The notes: a model not told the origin generated them from the letters alone. Positions 1-10,111 are shown, numbered from the stretch's first letter. The stretch: DNA of 64,000 nt from Rugamonas brunnea (GCF_014042345.1 NZ_JACEZT010000006.1:62001-126000); one strand, 5' to 3'. Made by a program: numbers and translations.

Positions 1-2669
1 CCCGATTCCACTTTCGCGATCTCCATGCGGATGGCGATCATGGCGTCGATGAAGCGGTCCATCTCGGCCTTCGATTCGCTCTCGGTCGGCTCGATCATCA
101 GCGTGCCCGGCACCGGGAAGCTCATGGTCGGGGCGTGGAAGCCGAAGTCCATCAGGCGCTTGGCCACGTCTTCGTTGCTGATGCCGGTGGCGTCCTGCAG
201 CGGACGCAGGTCCAGGATGCATTCGTGCGCCACCAGGCCGTCGTGGCCCGAGTACAGCACCGGATAGTGCGGCGCCAGACGGCGGGCGATGTAGTTGGCC
301 GCCAGGATCGCGGTCTCGGTGGCCGCCGTCAGGCCTTCGGCGCCCATCATGGCGATGTACATCCACGAGATCGGCAGGATGCTGGCCGAGCCGAACGCCG
401 CCGCGCTGACGGCGCCGATGCCCGCTTCGTCGCGCTGGTAGCCGGACGAGCGCTGGTTAGGCAGGAACTTGGCCAGGTGCGCGCCCACGCCGATCGGACC
501 CACGCCGGGGCCGCCGCCGCCGTGCGGAATGCAGAAGGTCTTGTGCAGGTTCAGGTGCGACACGTCACCGCCGAAGCTGCCCGGCGCGGCCACGCCGACC
601 AGCGCGTTCATGTTGGCGCCGTCGATGTAGACCTGGCCGCCGTGGCTGTGGATGATCTGGCACAGTTCCTGGATGCCTTCTTCGAACACGCCGTGGGTCG
701 ATGGGTAGGTCACCATCACGCAGGCCAGGTTCTTCGAGTGCAGTTCAGCCTTGGCCTTCAGGTCGGCCAGATCCACGTTGCCGCTGGCGTCGCAGGCGGT
801 CACCACCACCTGCATGCCGACCATGTTGGCCGACGCCGGGTTGGTGCCGTGCGCCGAGGACGGGATCAGGCAGATGTTGCGGTGGCCTTCGCCGCGCGAC
901 TCGTGGTAGGCCTTGATCACCAGCAGGCCGGCGTATTCGCCTTGCGAACCGGCGTTCGGCTGCAGCGACACGGCCGCGTAGCCGGTCAGCGCGCACAGCA
1001 TCTCTTCCAGCTGGGCGATCATTTCGCGGTAGCCGACCGTCTGCGCGTCCGGCGCGAACGGGTGGATGTTGGAGAACTCGGGCCAGGTCACGGGCACCAT
1101 TTCGCTGGTGGCGTTCAGCTTCATCGTGCACGAGCCGAGCGGGATCATGGTGCGGTCCAGCGCCAGGTCCTTGTCGGCCAGCGCGCGCAGGTAGCGCAGC
1201 ATTTCGTGTTCCGAGTGGTAGCGGTTGAACACAGGGTGGTCGAGGTAGCTGCTGCTGCGGTTCAGGGCGGCCGGGAAGGCGTCGGCCACCGATGCTTCGA
1301 TCGCGTCGAACGCAGGCTTGGCGCCGTTGGCGCCGTCGGCGAAGATGGTCCACAGCAGTTCGATGTCGTCGCGCGTGGTGGTCTCGTCCAGCGACAGGCC
1401 GACGTGGTTGGCGTCGACCTTGCGCAGGTTGACGCCGTTGGCTACGGCCACCGCGTGCAGTTGCTCGGCGCGTGCCGTCTGCACGGTCAGCGTGTCGAAG
1501 TAGCTGTCATTGGCCAGCGTGTAGCCCAGTGCTTTCAGGCCGGCGGCCAGCACGCCCGTGTAGCGGTGCACGCGCTGCGCGATCTGGCGCAGGCCGGCAG
1601 GGCCGTGGTAGACGGCGTACATGGACGCGATCACGGCCAGCAGCACTTGCGCGGTGCAGATGTTGGAGGTGGCTTTCTCGCGGCGGATGTGCTGCTCGCG
1701 CGTCTGCAGGGCCAGGCGGTAGGCCTTGTTGCCTTGCGAGTCGATGGTCACGCCGACCAGGCGGCCCGACATGCTGCGCTTGAATTCGTCGCGGGTGGAC
1801 AGGTAGCCGGCGTGCGGGCCGCCGAAACCGAGCGGCACGCCGAAGCGCTGGCTGTTACCGACGACGACGTCGGCGCCCCATTCGCCCGGTGGCGTGAGCA
1901 TGGTCAGGGCCAGCAGGTCGGCCGCCACCACCACCATCGCGCCGCGCGCCTTGACGGCGGCCACGTCCTGTTTATAGTCGCGCACCGTGCCGTTCACGCC
2001 CGGGTATTGCAGCAGCACGCCGAAGCAGTCCGGCAGGCCGGCCAGTTCGGCCGGCGCGAAGCCGCGCACTTCGATGCCGAGCGGCTTGGCGCGGGTTTCC
2101 ACCACTTCGCGCGTTTGCGGCAGCACGTCGTCGGCCACGAAGAACACCTGCGATTTCGATTTGCCCACGCGCTGGATCAGCGTCATGGCTTCAGCGGCGG
2201 CCGTGCCTTCGTCGAGCATGGAGGCGTTGGCGATGCCCATGCCGGTCAGGTCGGTGATCACCTGCTGGAAGTTCAGGATCGCTTCCAGGCGGCCTTGCGA
2301 AATCTCGGGCTGGTAGGGCGTGTAGGCAGTGTACCAGGCCGGGTTCTCGAAGATGTTGCGCAGGATGACGCCTGGCGTGTGGGTGTTGTAATAGCCCTGG
2401 CCGATCAGCGACTTGAGCACCTTGTTCTTGGAGGCGATGGCCTTCAGCTTGCCCAGCGCTTCCTGCTCGGGCATGGGGGCGCTGTACTGGCCCAGCGGCA
2501 GCGCGCCCTTGTTGCGGATGTTGGCGGGCACGAGGGCGTCGATCAGCGCGGCGCGCGAGGCGTAGCCGAGCACCGACAGCATGGCTTGCTGGTCGGCGGC
2601 GTCGGGGCCGATGTGGCGCGCCTGGAAGGCGTCGCGGGCTTCAAGTTGGGAAAGGCTGGTGCGGGTCAT
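1..2669 (-). CDS. gcvP: Glycine dehydrogenase (decarboxylating), P-protein, C-terminus beyond window
   Basis: P-protein of the glycine cleavage system: PLP-dependent decarboxylation of glycine and transfer of the aminomethyl group to the lipoyl arm of H-protein, in the cytoplasm. The frame starts [11 protein letters not shown] and stays open to the left window edge, so about 890 of the usual 950-960 residues are present and the C-terminus is cut by the window. The PLP lysine is K710 in NLHKTF, followed by a glycine-rich HGGGGPGVG loop. The length indicates the single-chain proteobacterial form. It lies 94 nt behind gcvH in gcvT-gcvH-gcvP order, so it is probably cotranscribed from the riboswitch promoter. 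Family assignment is very secure. Confidence 0.97.
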   Translation of the reverse strand, partial: MTRTSLSQLEARDAFQARHIGPDAADQQAMLSVLGYASRAALIDALVPANIRNKGALPLGQYSAPMPEQEALGKLKAIASKNKVLKSLIGQGYYNTHTPGVILRNIFENPAWYTAYTPYQPEISQGRLEAILNFQQVITDLTGMGIANASMLDEGTAAAEAMTLIQRVGKSKSQVFFVADDVLPQTREVVETRAKPLGIEVRGFAPAELAGLPDCFGVLLQYPGVNGTVRDYKQDVAAVKARGAMVVVAADLLALTMLTPPGEWGADVVVGNSQRFGVPLGFGGPHAGYLSTRDEFKRSMSGRLVGVTIDSQGNKAYRLALQTREQHIRREKATSNICTAQVLLAVIASMYAVYHGPAGLRQIAQRVHRYTGVLAAGLKALGYTLANDSYFDTLTVQTARAEQLHAVAVANGVNLRKVDANHVGLSLDETTTRDDIELLWTIFADGANGAKPAFDAIEASVADAFPAALNRSSSYLDHPVFNRYHSEHEMLRYLRALADKDLALDRTMIPLGSCTMKLNATSEMVPVTWPEFSNIHPFAPDAQTVGYREMIAQLEEMLCALTGYAAVSLQPNAGSQGEYAGLLVIKAYHESRGEGHRNICLIPSSAHGTNPASANMVGMQVVVTACDASGNVDLADLKAKAELHSKNLACVMVTYPSTHGVFEEGIQELCQIIHSHGGQVYIDGANMNALVGVAAPGSFGGDVSHLNLHKTFCIPHGGGGPGVGPIGVGAHLAKFLPNQRSSGYQRDEAGIGAVSAAAFGSASILPISWMYIAMMGAEGLTAATETAILAANYIARRLAPHYPVLYSGHDGLVAHECILDLRPLQDATGISNEDVAKRLMDFGFHAPTMSFPVPGTLMIEPTESESKAEMDRFIDAMIAIRMEIAKVES

Positions 2670-2763
2670 GATGTGTCAGGGCGAAAAAGAGGAGGGGGCG
2701 CCGCCGGGCAGGGCGGCGGCCGGACAGGAAAAGGCCAGCGCGCAGGCTGGCCCGGTTTCCGTC

Positions 2764-3141
2764 TTAGGCGGTGGCCTTGCCGTAGGCGGCTGCGTCCAGC
2801 AGGCCGTTGATGGCGTTGGCATCGGCCGGCTTGATCTTGAACATCCAGGCAGCGTAGGCGTCGGCGTTGATCGACTCGGGCGCGTTGACCACGTCTTCGT
2901 TCACGGCCACCACTTCGCCGGCCACGGGGGCGTAGATGTCGCTGGCGGCCTTGACCGATTCCACCACGGCCGCGTCGTCGCCGGCGCCGTAGGTGGCGCC
3001 CACTTTCGGCAGCTCGACGAACACGATGTCGCCCAGCGCGTCCTGCGCGTACTCGGTGATGCCGACGGTGACGGTGCCGTCAGCTTCCAGGCGTACCCAC
3101 TCGTGGGACTCGGTGTACTTCAGGTCTGCAGGGATGTTCAT
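2764..3141 (-). CDS. gcvH: Glycine cleavage system H-protein (lipoyl carrier)
   Basis: Lipoyl carrier shuttling the aminomethyl intermediate between the P-, T- and L-proteins. The product is 125 aa, the usual length. The start [16 protein letters not shown] was chosen over an upstream in-frame ATG because a TGGAG motif sits just before it and because the family begins here. The lipoylated lysine is K64 in [10 protein letters not shown]. The C-terminal half has the expected GE(V)VxVN and DAYxxWMFKI segments. It lies 58 nt after gcvT and 94 nt before gcvP, consistent with one operon. Confidence 0.97.
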   Translation of the reverse strand: MNIPADLKYTESHEWVRLEADGTVTVGITEYAQDALGDIVFVELPKVGATYGAGDDAAVVESVKAASDIYAPVAGEVVAVNEDVVNAPESINADAYAAWMFKIKPADANAINGLLDAAAYGKATA

Positions 3142-3199
3142 GTAAGGCTCCAGTGATGAATGGTTATAAATTGTATGAATCGAAAAATTCGGATCCGGG

Positions 3200-4321
3200 T
3201 CAGGCAACGAGGATTTTACCGTTACGCACGAACGGCAGCTTGACCACGGAGGCGGCCAGCTTCTTGTCGCGGATTTCCACGTGCACGGTGTCGCCCACGT
3301 TCACGCCCATCGGCACGCGCGCCAGCGCGATGGCCTGCTGCATGGTGGGGCTGAAGGTGCCGCTGGTGATCTCGCCGGTGGCGTCGCTGCCGGCCACGAT
3401 GACTTTCTGGTGGGCGCGCAGCACGCCGCCTTTTTCGCGCAGCACCAGGCCCACGAACTGGGCGTTCTGGCCCATTTCCTGCAGCGCGGCCTTGCCGATG
3501 AAGTCGCGCGGCGACACCAGGTCGATGGTCCAGGCCAGGCCCGCGTCCAGCGGGTTGACGGTTTCGTCCATGTCCTGGCCGTACAGGTTCATGCCCGCTT
3601 CCAGGCGCAGCGTGTCGCGCGCGCCCAGGCCGGCCGGTTTCACGCCGGCGGCGGCCAGCGCGTTCCACAGCGCCACGGCCTGTTCGGCGGCCACGCCGAT
3701 CTCGAAACCGTCCTCGCCCGTGTAGCCGGTGCGCGCCACCATCGCCTCGCCGAACACGGCGCTCTGGCAGAAGGCCACGTTGAACGGCTTCATGTCGGTC
3801 GTCGCGGCCTGGGCTTCAGGGATCACTTGCCACACCTTGGCGCGCGCGTTCGGACCCTGCACGGCGATCAGGGCCATGGCGTTGGCGCCGTCGCGGCGCT
3901 GGGTGATGGTCAGGCCGCTGTTGGTGGCGTCGTTCTGCGCCTGCATCCAGGCCACGTCCTTTTCGGCCGTGCCGGCGTTGACCACCAGGCGGAACCAGCT
4001 TTCGTTGATGAAGTAGACGATCAGGTCGTCGATCACCTTGCCTTGCGGGTTGAGCATGCACGAGTACAGGGCCTTGCCCGACACTTGCAGCTTGTCGACG
4101 TTGTTGGCCAGCAGGCCGCGCAGGAAGGCGCGCACATTGTCGCCCTTGATGTCGACCACGCACATGTGGGCCACGTCGAACATGCCGACGTCGGTGCGCA
4201 CGGCATGGTGTTCTTCGATCTGCGAACCGTAGTTGACGGGCATGTCCCAGCCGCCGAAATCGACCATGCGGGCGCCCGCGTCACGGTGGGCTTGATTGAG
4301 CGGGGTTGCTTTGAGCGTCAT
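3200..4321 (-). CDS. gcvT: Glycine cleavage system T-protein (aminomethyltransferase)
   Basis: Tetrahydrofolate-dependent aminomethyltransferase: releases ammonia and makes 5,10-methylene-THF from the aminomethyl-lipoyl H-protein. 373 aa, normal length. Family landmarks include [12 protein letters not shown] near the N-terminus, the FDVAHM segment (usually DVSHM, here Ala for Ser), [12 protein letters not shown] and [18 protein letters not shown]. It is the first gene of the gcv operon and begins about 83 nt downstream of the second glycine aptamer. High-glycine induction through the riboswitch is the expected control. Confidence 0.97.
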   Translation of the reverse strand: MTLKATPLNQAHRDAGARMVDFGGWDMPVNYGSQIEEHHAVRTDVGMFDVAHMCVVDIKGDNVRAFLRGLLANNVDKLQVSGKALYSCMLNPQGKVIDDLIVYFINESWFRLVVNAGTAEKDVAWMQAQNDATNSGLTITQRRDGANAMALIAVQGPNARAKVWQVIPEAQAATTDMKPFNVAFCQSAVFGEAMVARTGYTGEDGFEIGVAAEQAVALWNALAAAGVKPAGLGARDTLRLEAGMNLYGQDMDETVNPLDAGLAWTIDLVSPRDFIGKAALQEMGQNAQFVGLVLREKGGVLRAHQKVIVAGSDATGEITSGTFSPTMQQAIALARVPMGVNVGDTVHVEIRDKKLAASVVKLPFVRNGKILVA

Positions 4322-4403
4322 GAATTCCTCGGTCCAAAAGAGTTAGGGGTAAACGGAACAGACAAGGAAGAGCCATCGCAGCCTCTCCACGTATGATCGC
4401 AGA

Positions 4404-4601
4404 CCCCTCTGTCCTTGGTACCTGAGAGATTACGGGAAAGATCCCGTGCGCCCCTTCGGTGGGCCGCCGGCGTGTGCCGCGGCCGCTCTCCAGAGTTGAG
4501 CCAGGCGCTTGCGCGCGCCGGTCCCTTGATCGGTCCTTTTGCCTGAGAGTTTTTGGGTAGTGCCCCTTCGGCGGCTGTGCTGGTCAGCCCTCTCCCGATC
4601 A
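4404..4601 (-). promoter_or_regulatory. Tandem glycine riboswitch (gcvT leader)
   Basis: Read on the minus strand, two glycine aptamers follow each other. The first runs from GATCGGGAGAGGGC (about 4600) through GCCGCCGAAGGGGCA to ACTCTCAGGCAAAAGGACC (about 4533). The second runs from GGAGAG (4491) through CACCGAAGGGGCG to ATCTCTCAGG (about 4420) and CAAGGACAGAGGGG. The paired GGAGAG / CTCTCAGG cores and CCGAAGGGGC loops are hallmarks of the class. It lies in the 5' leader of gcvT and is expected to switch the operon on when glycine is abundant. Confidence 0.95.
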
Positions 4602-4610
4602 AGACTCGGG

Positions 4611-4639
4611 AATATATGCCAGAAGGGACGTGCTGTCAA
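4611..4639 (-). promoter_or_regulatory. Sigma70 promoter of the gcv operon
   Basis: On the minus strand a perfect -35 TTGACA (4639-4634) is separated by exactly 17 nt from TATATT (4616-4611), five of six matches to the -10 consensus. The predicted start near 4604 places the first aptamer at the very 5' end of the transcript, which supports both calls. Confidence 0.85.
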
Positions 4640-4726
4640 TAAAACCAGTAGTCGGCGCGCGCGCCTTGTGGCCTTTTCGAGCGCGCACGAATGGCGCGCG
4701 CTGGCGGGCTGAAAAACCGCCACTTT

Positions 4727-4734
4727 GCTAGAAT
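4727..4734 (+). promoter_or_regulatory. Candidate extended -10 promoter of the ClpP-like gene
   Basis: TG-C-TAGAAT (4726-4734) matches an extended -10 element (TGnTATAAT). No convincing -35 lies 17 nt upstream, as is common for extended -10 promoters. It is 28 nt before the start codon at 4762 and fires away from gcv. Confidence 0.4.
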
Positions 4735-4761
4735 TGCCCAAACAAACCAGCGGGTGCGGCC

Positions 4762-5322
4762 ATGAACGAAGAACGCGATCAATTCGAAGGGCATGCCTGG
4801 TTCACCTTGTCCGGCGACGTCAACAGCGACATGGTGCACCGCGTGTTCGACGCGGCTGCCGACATGACGGAGGACCGGGTCGGCACGGCCCATCTCCTGA
4901 TCCAGTCCAACGGCGGTTACGTCAGCGATGGCATTTGCCTGTACAACTACCTGAGCAACCTGCCGATCCGCTTCATCACCTATAACGCCGGCGCCGTCGC
5001 CTCGATCGCCGTCATCCTGTTCCTGGCCGGCGAGCGGCGCTATGCCAGCGAGACGGCCCGCTTCATGGTGCATAAGTCGCACGCCAGCGCACCGCACGGC
5101 GCGCGGCCCGACGCGCTGCGCATCATCGTCGAGGGCTTGCAGGCCGACGACGCGCGCACCGAGCAGATCATTCGCGACCATGTGCGGCTGACGGAAGAGC
5201 ACTGGCGGATCCATGCGTATTCCGACCTGCACCTGACGGCCAGCGAAGCGCTGGCGGTGGGGCTGGTCGACCTGGTGCAGGATTTTGCGCCGCCCAAGGG
5301 CCAGCGCGTCACCAATATCTGA
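4762..5322 (+). CDS. ClpP-like serine protease (S14 family)
   Basis: 186-aa protein with the ClpP/crotonase-like fold. A complete Ser-His-Asp triad can be read from the family motifs: S81 in GAVASIAV (where ClpP has G-x-x-ASMG), H104 in FMVHKSH (ClpP MIH) and D155 in SDLHLTASEAL (ClpP's Asp before the SAEEA helix). The N-terminal processing segment of true ClpP is missing and the glycine after the catalytic Ser region differs. It is therefore probably a ClpP paralogue rather than the housekeeping subunit, which usually lies next to tig and clpX. Substrate and ATPase partner are unknown. It is divergent from gcv. The start codon has only a weak ribosome site. Confidence 0.8.
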   Translation: MNEERDQFEGHAWFTLSGDVNSDMVHRVFDAAADMTEDRVGTAHLLIQSNGGYVSDGICLYNYLSNLPIRFITYNAGAVASIAVILFLAGERRYASETARFMVHKSHASAPHGARPDALRIIVEGLQADDARTEQIIRDHVRLTEEHWRIHAYSDLHLTASEALAVGLVDLVQDFAPPKGQRVTNI

Positions 5323-5676
5323 CCGCGGTCAGACCATCCCTGGTCACCGTCAACTTTTGGCGGAAACGGCCGTTATCTCTTTTGTCCTCCGTAATCATCT
5401 GTTGTGATTTGCGCAAGGAAGGCACTGCGCCGGGCGAACCCGCGCGGCTATCCTGCGGCGCGTGGCAGAGTTGATACGGTTAGGAAAGTATCATGGGATA
5501 ATGGACGTGGAATGGGCGGCAAGCATGAAAATGTGGGAAATATCGCCGATTATTTCAATTTGGCTATTGCCATGTGGAAATACTGTGCAAGAATATGGTA
5601 AAGCGGCAAAATCCCGATGCCGGCCGGTTCGGTGGCTGGATGGACCGCAGCAAACAACCCGTCAGCAGGCGATTAA
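5323..5676. other. 354-nt intergenic region without a supported gene
   Basis: Short open frames here (for example 5404-5601) lack a ribosome site, family resemblance and high-GC third positions, and I do not call them. The region is less GC-rich than its neighbours and presumably holds the promoter of the DUF1631 gene, but no clear -35/-10 pair was found. At its left edge a 16-bp perfect palindrome, TCTGACCGCGGTCAGA (5318-5333), overlaps the stop codon of the ClpP-like gene. Confidence 0.6.
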
Positions 5677-8001
5677 ATGATGGCAACTTCAACAACTACT
5701 GTGGCACCGAAAAAGACGGTCTCGCCGCGGCATGCCTTGTTGGAAGAGCTGATCGGCATCGCCGTCAAGCATGCGGGTGACCAGTTTCCCGACTTCGCCA
5801 ACCGTCTCGCCGCCGCGCTGATCGACGCCACCCAGGGCGACTCGTCGCAGATGCAACAGCGCATCAAGGCCGGTAACCTGCTGCATAGCTGCAATGCCGC
5901 GTTCCAGCACCTGGCCACGGCTACGCTGGAGAAATCGCTGCGCAAGGAAATCGCGCTGTTGTCGCCGGCCGCCAAACCCAAGGCCGCCAAAAAGACGGAA
6001 GCGCTCAGCCTCGTGCCCTACGAGGAAATGGACACCAAGGTGGCGCTGGGCAGCGTCAGCAAACCGTTTGAAACCCTGTACGCCGATGCGCTGCAGACGC
6101 TTAACGTGCGCCTCGCCTTCCTGCTGGACCGCGACATCCTGCGCGGCAACCAGAACCCGTTCCGGCCCGAGGTATTCCTGTCGGCGTTGCAGGATGCGTG
6201 GCTGGATTTCGACCCGTCGCCGGAATCGGCCGGGCTGTTGCAGCCGCTGCTCAAGCCGGGCATGTTCATCGAACTGGGCCCGATGCTGGAAGCGCTCAAC
6301 CTGACCTTGCAGCGCCAGGGCGTGCTGCCCGGCGCTGTCGACGGTTACAAGAGCCGCAAGGCCGACCGCGCCTCGCCCTCGGCGCCGCCGCGCGTGCGCG
6401 CCAACCAGGCCGTGCTGGCCCAGCAGTTGCGCCACTTCTTCGGCGCCGCCGAGCCCCAGGAAGACATCGACCTGACCATCCCCGACTTGCCCAACGTGCC
6501 GATGGCGCCCGACAGCGCCTGGAACCAGGGCGCGGCGCAAGGCTTCCATGGCGCCATGCACAACGAGAGCGCCCAGCGCCTGTCGCAGGTGGCGGCCAAG
6601 CGGCCCTTGCTCAGTTACCTGGCCCAGTTGCAGAAAAATGCCGTGCCGACCGGACTGGCGCCGGCCGGCGTGGGCGCCGCGGTGCAGGGCGGCGCCAGCG
6701 CGGGTGGTGCATCCGGCCTGGCCGATGTGCTCCATGGCTATGGCGAACCGGGCGGGGGCAACGTGTTCTACCTGCCCGCGATCAAGCAGACGCTGCCCCA
6801 GGGTAGCCTGTCGCGCACGGACGAGAGCACGATCGACCTGCTATCGGCCATTTTCGACACGGTGTTCCGCGACCAGAACATTTCGCAGGAAATCCGCGAC
6901 CTGATCCGCTTCCTCCAGATCCCCGTGCTCAAGGCGGCGCTGGTGGACAAGAATTTCTTCTTCCAGGAAGCGCACCCGGCGCGGCGCCTGATCGACCTGC
7001 TGTCGCGCATGGGCTGGGAGCAGCGCAAGGGGCCGGACGATCCCTTGTTCCAGGCCATGCAGCGCAGCGTGGACCGGGTGGGGCGTGATTACGATCATGA
7101 GCTGTCCGTATTCACGGAAGCGGTCAATGAACTGGAAGCGTCGATCAAGGCTGAAGAAGCGGCCGCCGCCACCGCTATCGCCGAACCGATCGCCGCCGCG
7201 CTCAAGCAGGAGCGCATGGCCGAGGCCAGCAAGTCGGCCAGGAACGCCGTCGCGCTGCGCATCGGCACCGGCGAAGTGATCGCCGTGGTGGAAGCGTTCC
7301 TGGAAAACAAATGGGTGTCCGTGCTGACCATCGCCTACAGCGTCGAGCAGGACAAGCCGGGCGCGGTGGAGAACGCCACGCGCACCATGGACGACCTGAT
7401 CTGGAGCGTCAAGCCCAAGCTCAACGCGGACGACCGCAAGCAGTTGATCGCCAAGCTGCCCGGCCTGCTGTCCACGCTCAACAAATGGCTGGACGTGATC
7501 AAGTGGCAGGATGCGGACCGCTTGCAGTTTTTCGCCGAGCTGGCCGAGTGCCACGCGTCCATCGTGCGCGCGCCGCTGGAACTGACGCCGGAACGGCAGG
7601 TGGAACTGGCCATGGAAGCGGCCCAGCGCGCCACGGAGCGCCGGCTGGAATTGCAGGCCAAGGCCGCCGCCGAACCGCCGCCGCCCCCGCCGGACGACGA
7701 CGCCACGATCGAAGTGGACAGCCTGGCGCGCGGCATGTGGCTGGGCTTCACGCAGGAGGATGGCAGCCAGCGCAAGGTCAAGCTGGCGTGGATCAGCCCC
7801 TTGCGCACCTTGTATATCTTCTCGACGGCGGCGCGGCAGGAAGCGTTTTCCATGTCCGGCGAACAGCTGGTCAAGCACTTCCGCGACAATACGGTGCAGT
7901 TGATCCGCGCCGATGGCGTGGTGTCCGTGGCGCTGTCGCAAGTGCTGGAGGGCGCCGTCAACGACGAGGCGATGGAGGGCGCCGAGACGGCGGTTGCCTA
8001 G
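5677..8001 (+). CDS. DUF1631 family protein
   Basis: 774-aa soluble, mostly helical protein of the DUF1631 family, which is widespread in beta- and gammaproteobacteria and sometimes mis-annotated as thymidine phosphorylase. No activity is established. Characteristic regions are the N-terminal helical part ([14 protein letters not shown]...), a central segment ending in [21 protein letters not shown], and the C-terminal beta-rich domain (about 690-760) with [24 protein letters not shown] and TLYIFST, which resembles a PilZ-like barrel. A proline run (PPPPPPDDD) forms the hinge before that domain. Start ATGATG is preceded by AGCAGG. It is monocistronic, bounded downstream by a strong hairpin. 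Confidence 0.85.
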   Translation: MMATSTTTVAPKKTVSPRHALLEELIGIAVKHAGDQFPDFANRLAAALIDATQGDSSQMQQRIKAGNLLHSCNAAFQHLATATLEKSLRKEIALLSPAAKPKAAKKTEALSLVPYEEMDTKVALGSVSKPFETLYADALQTLNVRLAFLLDRDILRGNQNPFRPEVFLSALQDAWLDFDPSPESAGLLQPLLKPGMFIELGPMLEALNLTLQRQGVLPGAVDGYKSRKADRASPSAPPRVRANQAVLAQQLRHFFGAAEPQEDIDLTIPDLPNVPMAPDSAWNQGAAQGFHGAMHNESAQRLSQVAAKRPLLSYLAQLQKNAVPTGLAPAGVGAAVQGGASAGGASGLADVLHGYGEPGGGNVFYLPAIKQTLPQGSLSRTDESTIDLLSAIFDTVFRDQNISQEIRDLIRFLQIPVLKAALVDKNFFFQEAHPARRLIDLLSRMGWEQRKGPDDPLFQAMQRSVDRVGRDYDHELSVFTEAVNELEASIKAEEAAAATAIAEPIAAALKQERMAEASKSARNAVALRIGTGEVIAVVEAFLENKWVSVLTIAYSVEQDKPGAVENATRTMDDLIWSVKPKLNADDRKQLIAKLPGLLSTLNKWLDVIKWQDADRLQFFAELAECHASIVRAPLELTPERQVELAMEAAQRATERRLELQAKAAAEPPPPPPDDDATIEVDSLARGMWLGFTQEDGSQRKVKLAWISPLRTLYIFSTAARQEAFSMSGEQLVKHFRDNTVQLIRADGVVSVALSQVLEGAVNDEAMEGAETAVA

Positions 8002-8047
8002 TGTTAGCGGATGGTCGCGGCGCCTGATCAGGCGTCATACAATACAT

Positions 8048-8083
8048 GAAGGCCGGCGGCGCCATGGGGCGCCGCCGGCCTTC
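8048..8083. terminator. Bidirectional hairpin between the DUF1631 gene and hmp
   Basis: Perfect 16-bp stem (GAAGGCCGGCGGCGCC with its complement, 8048-8063 and 8068-8083) closed by a 4-nt loop, between two convergent genes. T-tracts are short (TTCGTCGTTT on plus), so termination strength is inferred from the stem and the position. Confidence 0.75.
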
Positions 8084-8105
8084 GTCGTTTCAGCGCGGAG
8101 CTGCG

Positions 8106-9287
8106 TCAGTTCAGCGCAGCGGCCGGGCCGAAGAACTCATAGTGGGTCTGCGCTTCCGGCACGCCCAGCTCGCGCAGCGCGTGCTTGACGGTCTTCATGA
8201 ATGGCGTGGGGCCGAGGAAGTAGGCGTCCACGTCGCGCGTTTCGGGCAGCCACTTGGCCAGCTGGGAGCTGTCGATTAGGCCCACGGCGTCCGGAGCCGG
8301 ATGGGCATCCTGCGGTTCGGCATACATGTAGTAGCGGCGCAGGTTGGCGTGGCGCTCGGCCAGCTGGTCCACCTGGTCGCGGAAGGCGTGCACGGCGCCA
8401 TTGCGGGCGGCGTGGATGAAGTGGATGGGGCGGCCCGACTTGAGCGCCTTGCCCAGCATGGCCAGGGTAGGGGTGATGCCCACGCCGCCGCTGATCAGCA
8501 CGATCGGACGGGCGCTGTCGGCCAGCGTGAAGTTGCCCGACGGCGGGAACAGTTCCACCGTATCGCCTTCCTGTACCTGCTCGTGCAGATAGCCCGACAT
8601 CTTGCCACCCGGCTCGCGCTTGACGCTGATCTGGTAATCGCGGCCATTGCTTTCGGCCGACAGCGAATACTGGCGGCGCTGCTCGCTGCCATCGACCATG
8701 GCGCGGATGCCGATGTACTGGCCGGGCTGGAATTCCATCACGGGCTGGCCATCGGCCGGACGCAGCACGAAGGTGGTGATCTCGGCGCTTTCCTTGCGCT
8801 TTTGCGCCACGATGAAGGCGCGCGCGCCTTCCCAGCCGCCCGTCGCGGCGGCCTGGGCCTGGTAGGTCTGGCCTTCGATGCCGATCAGCAGCTCGGCCAG
8901 CTGGCCGTAGGCGGCGCCCCAGGCTTCCAGCACGGCGTCGGTGGCCGCCTCGGCGCCCAGCACTTCGCGGATTGCTTTCAGCAGGCTGGCGCCCACCATC
9001 GGATAATGTTCAGGCAGAATGCGCAGCGCCACGTGTTTGCTGACGATGGTGTTGACCAGCGGGCCCAGCGCTTCCAGTTTTTCGATGTGCTTGGCGTACA
9101 TGAGGATGCTGGTGGCCAGCGCGCGCTGCTGGTCGCCGCTGTGCTGGTGGGCCTGGTTGAAGAAGGGCAGCACTTCGGGATAATCCTGGAACAGGGTGCG
9201 GTAGAAATGGCGGGTCAGCGCTTCGCCGCCTTGTTCAAGGATGGGGACGGTGGCGGTGACGATGGCGCGGTGCGACTGGGACAGCAT
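8106..9287 (-). CDS. hmp: Flavohaemoglobin, nitric oxide dioxygenase
   Basis: Converts NO plus O2 to nitrate with NAD(P)H; cytoplasmic NO detoxification. 393 aa, matching Hmp (about 395-400). The N-terminal globin (1-145) has Y29, Q53 and proximal H85 at the same positions as E. coli Hmp. The FAD domain carries RQYSLS (binding motif RxYS), and the NAD domain carries GGVGITP and FLGPTPFM. An AAGGAG site precedes the ATG. Upstream there is an FNR/Dnr-type box overlapping the predicted -35 region, so control by oxygen or NO is likely. It is monocistronic and convergent with the DUF1631 gene. Confidence 0.97.
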   Translation of the reverse strand: MLSQSHRAIVTATVPILEQGGEALTRHFYRTLFQDYPEVLPFFNQAHQHSGDQQRALATSILMYAKHIEKLEALGPLVNTIVSKHVALRILPEHYPMVGASLLKAIREVLGAEAATDAVLEAWGAAYGQLAELLIGIEGQTYQAQAAATGGWEGARAFIVAQKRKESAEITTFVLRPADGQPVMEFQPGQYIGIRAMVDGSEQRRQYSLSAESNGRDYQISVKREPGGKMSGYLHEQVQEGDTVELFPPSGNFTLADSARPIVLISGGVGITPTLAMLGKALKSGRPIHFIHAARNGAVHAFRDQVDQLAERHANLRRYYMYAEPQDAHPAPDAVGLIDSSQLAKWLPETRDVDAYFLGPTPFMKTVKHALRELGVPEAQTHYEFFGPAAALN

Positions 9288-9316
9288 AACGACTCCTTTC
9301 GGTTAAACATGCATGT

Positions 9317-9347
9317 AGTATACCGCTTAATCCTTGATCTGTGTCAA
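9317..9347 (-). promoter_or_regulatory. hmp promoter with FNR/Dnr-type box
   Basis: The minus strand reads TTGACACAGATCAA (9347-9334), matching TTGAT-N4-ATCAA at nine of ten conserved positions, 46 nt before the hmp start codon. A -10-like TATACT lies at 9322-9317. The TTGACA of the box could itself be the -35, with a long 19-nt spacer. The box therefore overlaps the -35 region, a position that usually represses (as FNR does on E. coli hmp). Confidence 0.6.
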
Positions 9348-9478
9348 GAGAATCTGTATTTCATTTACTTCTATTTTTAGTCAATATTGACGCGCGGAAA
9401 TGCCCCTCGCGGCGGCGGCGATGTGGTTAAATGATGTTGCGCTGCAATGCGCGCAACGATTTCTTTTTGGTGGTGTGA

Positions 9479-10111
9479 ATGATCTGGTGGCAAAGCTTGA
9501 GCGTGTTGGGCAGTCTGGCCGTGACCGGGCCGATTGGCATCGCCATCGCCGTCTGGCTGCTGGCCGGCAAGTCGTGGCGGCTCACGCTGTCGTGGTGTTT
9601 GCTGTTTGGCGCCGGCATGGCGCTGGTGGTGCTGACCAAGGTCGCCTTCATCGGCTGGGGAGTAGGGGTGCCCGCCGTGGAGTTCGCCGGCTTCAGTGGC
9701 CATGCGATGCGGGCTGCCGCCGTGTTCCCGGTCGCCTTCTATCTCGCCTTCCGGCGCTGGGATGGGCCGCACCGCCAGCTAGCACTTACGCTCGGCATCC
9801 TGGTGGCCGTGCTGATCGCCGTGGCGCGTGTGTACGTGATGGCCCATTCCGTGTCGGAAGCGGTCACGGGCTGCCTGCTGGGCCTGGTGGTGGCGGCCGC
9901 CTTCATCTGGCACGCCAGCACGGAAAACCACCTGGCCCTGAGCCGCGTGCTGATGGCCTTGTGCATCCCCGTGCTGCTGGTGGCGCCGCGCGTCGAACCC
10001 ATGCCTACCGAACAATGGATGACGCAGTTGGCCCTGTTCCTGTCCGGCCACGACCGTCCCTACACGCGCAGCCTGTGGCACCGGCCCGGCCCGCGCAGCG
10101 TGTTGCGCTGA
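9479..10111 (+). CDS. PAP2-family membrane phosphatase
   Basis: 210-aa integral membrane protein with five to six predicted transmembrane helices (for example 5-28, 34-60, 98-118, 125-145, 152-168). PAP2 phosphatase signature pieces are FSGHAMRAAAVFP (about 72-84, in place of PSGH) and RVYVMAHSVSEAVTG (about 117-131, R-x5-H-x3-D-like with E for D). The substrate is probably a lipid phosphate or undecaprenyl-pyrophosphate-type molecule, but this cannot be resolved from sequence. Unusually, the early KxxxxxxRP motif is not evident, so the active site may be incomplete. It precedes smc by 142 nt without a visible terminator. Confidence 0.7.
   Translation: MIWWQSLSVLGSLAVTGPIGIAIAVWLLAGKSWRLTLSWCLLFGAGMALVVLTKVAFIGWGVGVPAVEFAGFSGHAMRAAAVFPVAFYLAFRRWDGPHRQLALTLGILVAVLIAVARVYVMAHSVSEAVTGCLLGLVVAAAFIWHASTENHLALSRVLMALCIPVLLVAPRVEPMPTEQWMTQLALFLSGHDRPYTRSLWHRPGPRSVLR

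Noticed and set aside
135-2810. Plus-strand open frame of 891 codons
   Set aside because: It is the antisense of gcvP, which is intact on the minus strand with all family motifs. Long GC-rich antisense frames occur throughout this window.
5404-5601. A 65-codon gene upstream of the DUF1631 gene
   Set aside because: No ribosome site, no family resemblance, and overlapping alternative frames of similar length.
9308-9317. NsrR operator in the hmp promoter
   Set aside because: Only the short palindrome ACATGCATGT is present; the second half-site and spacing of NsrR motifs are missing.
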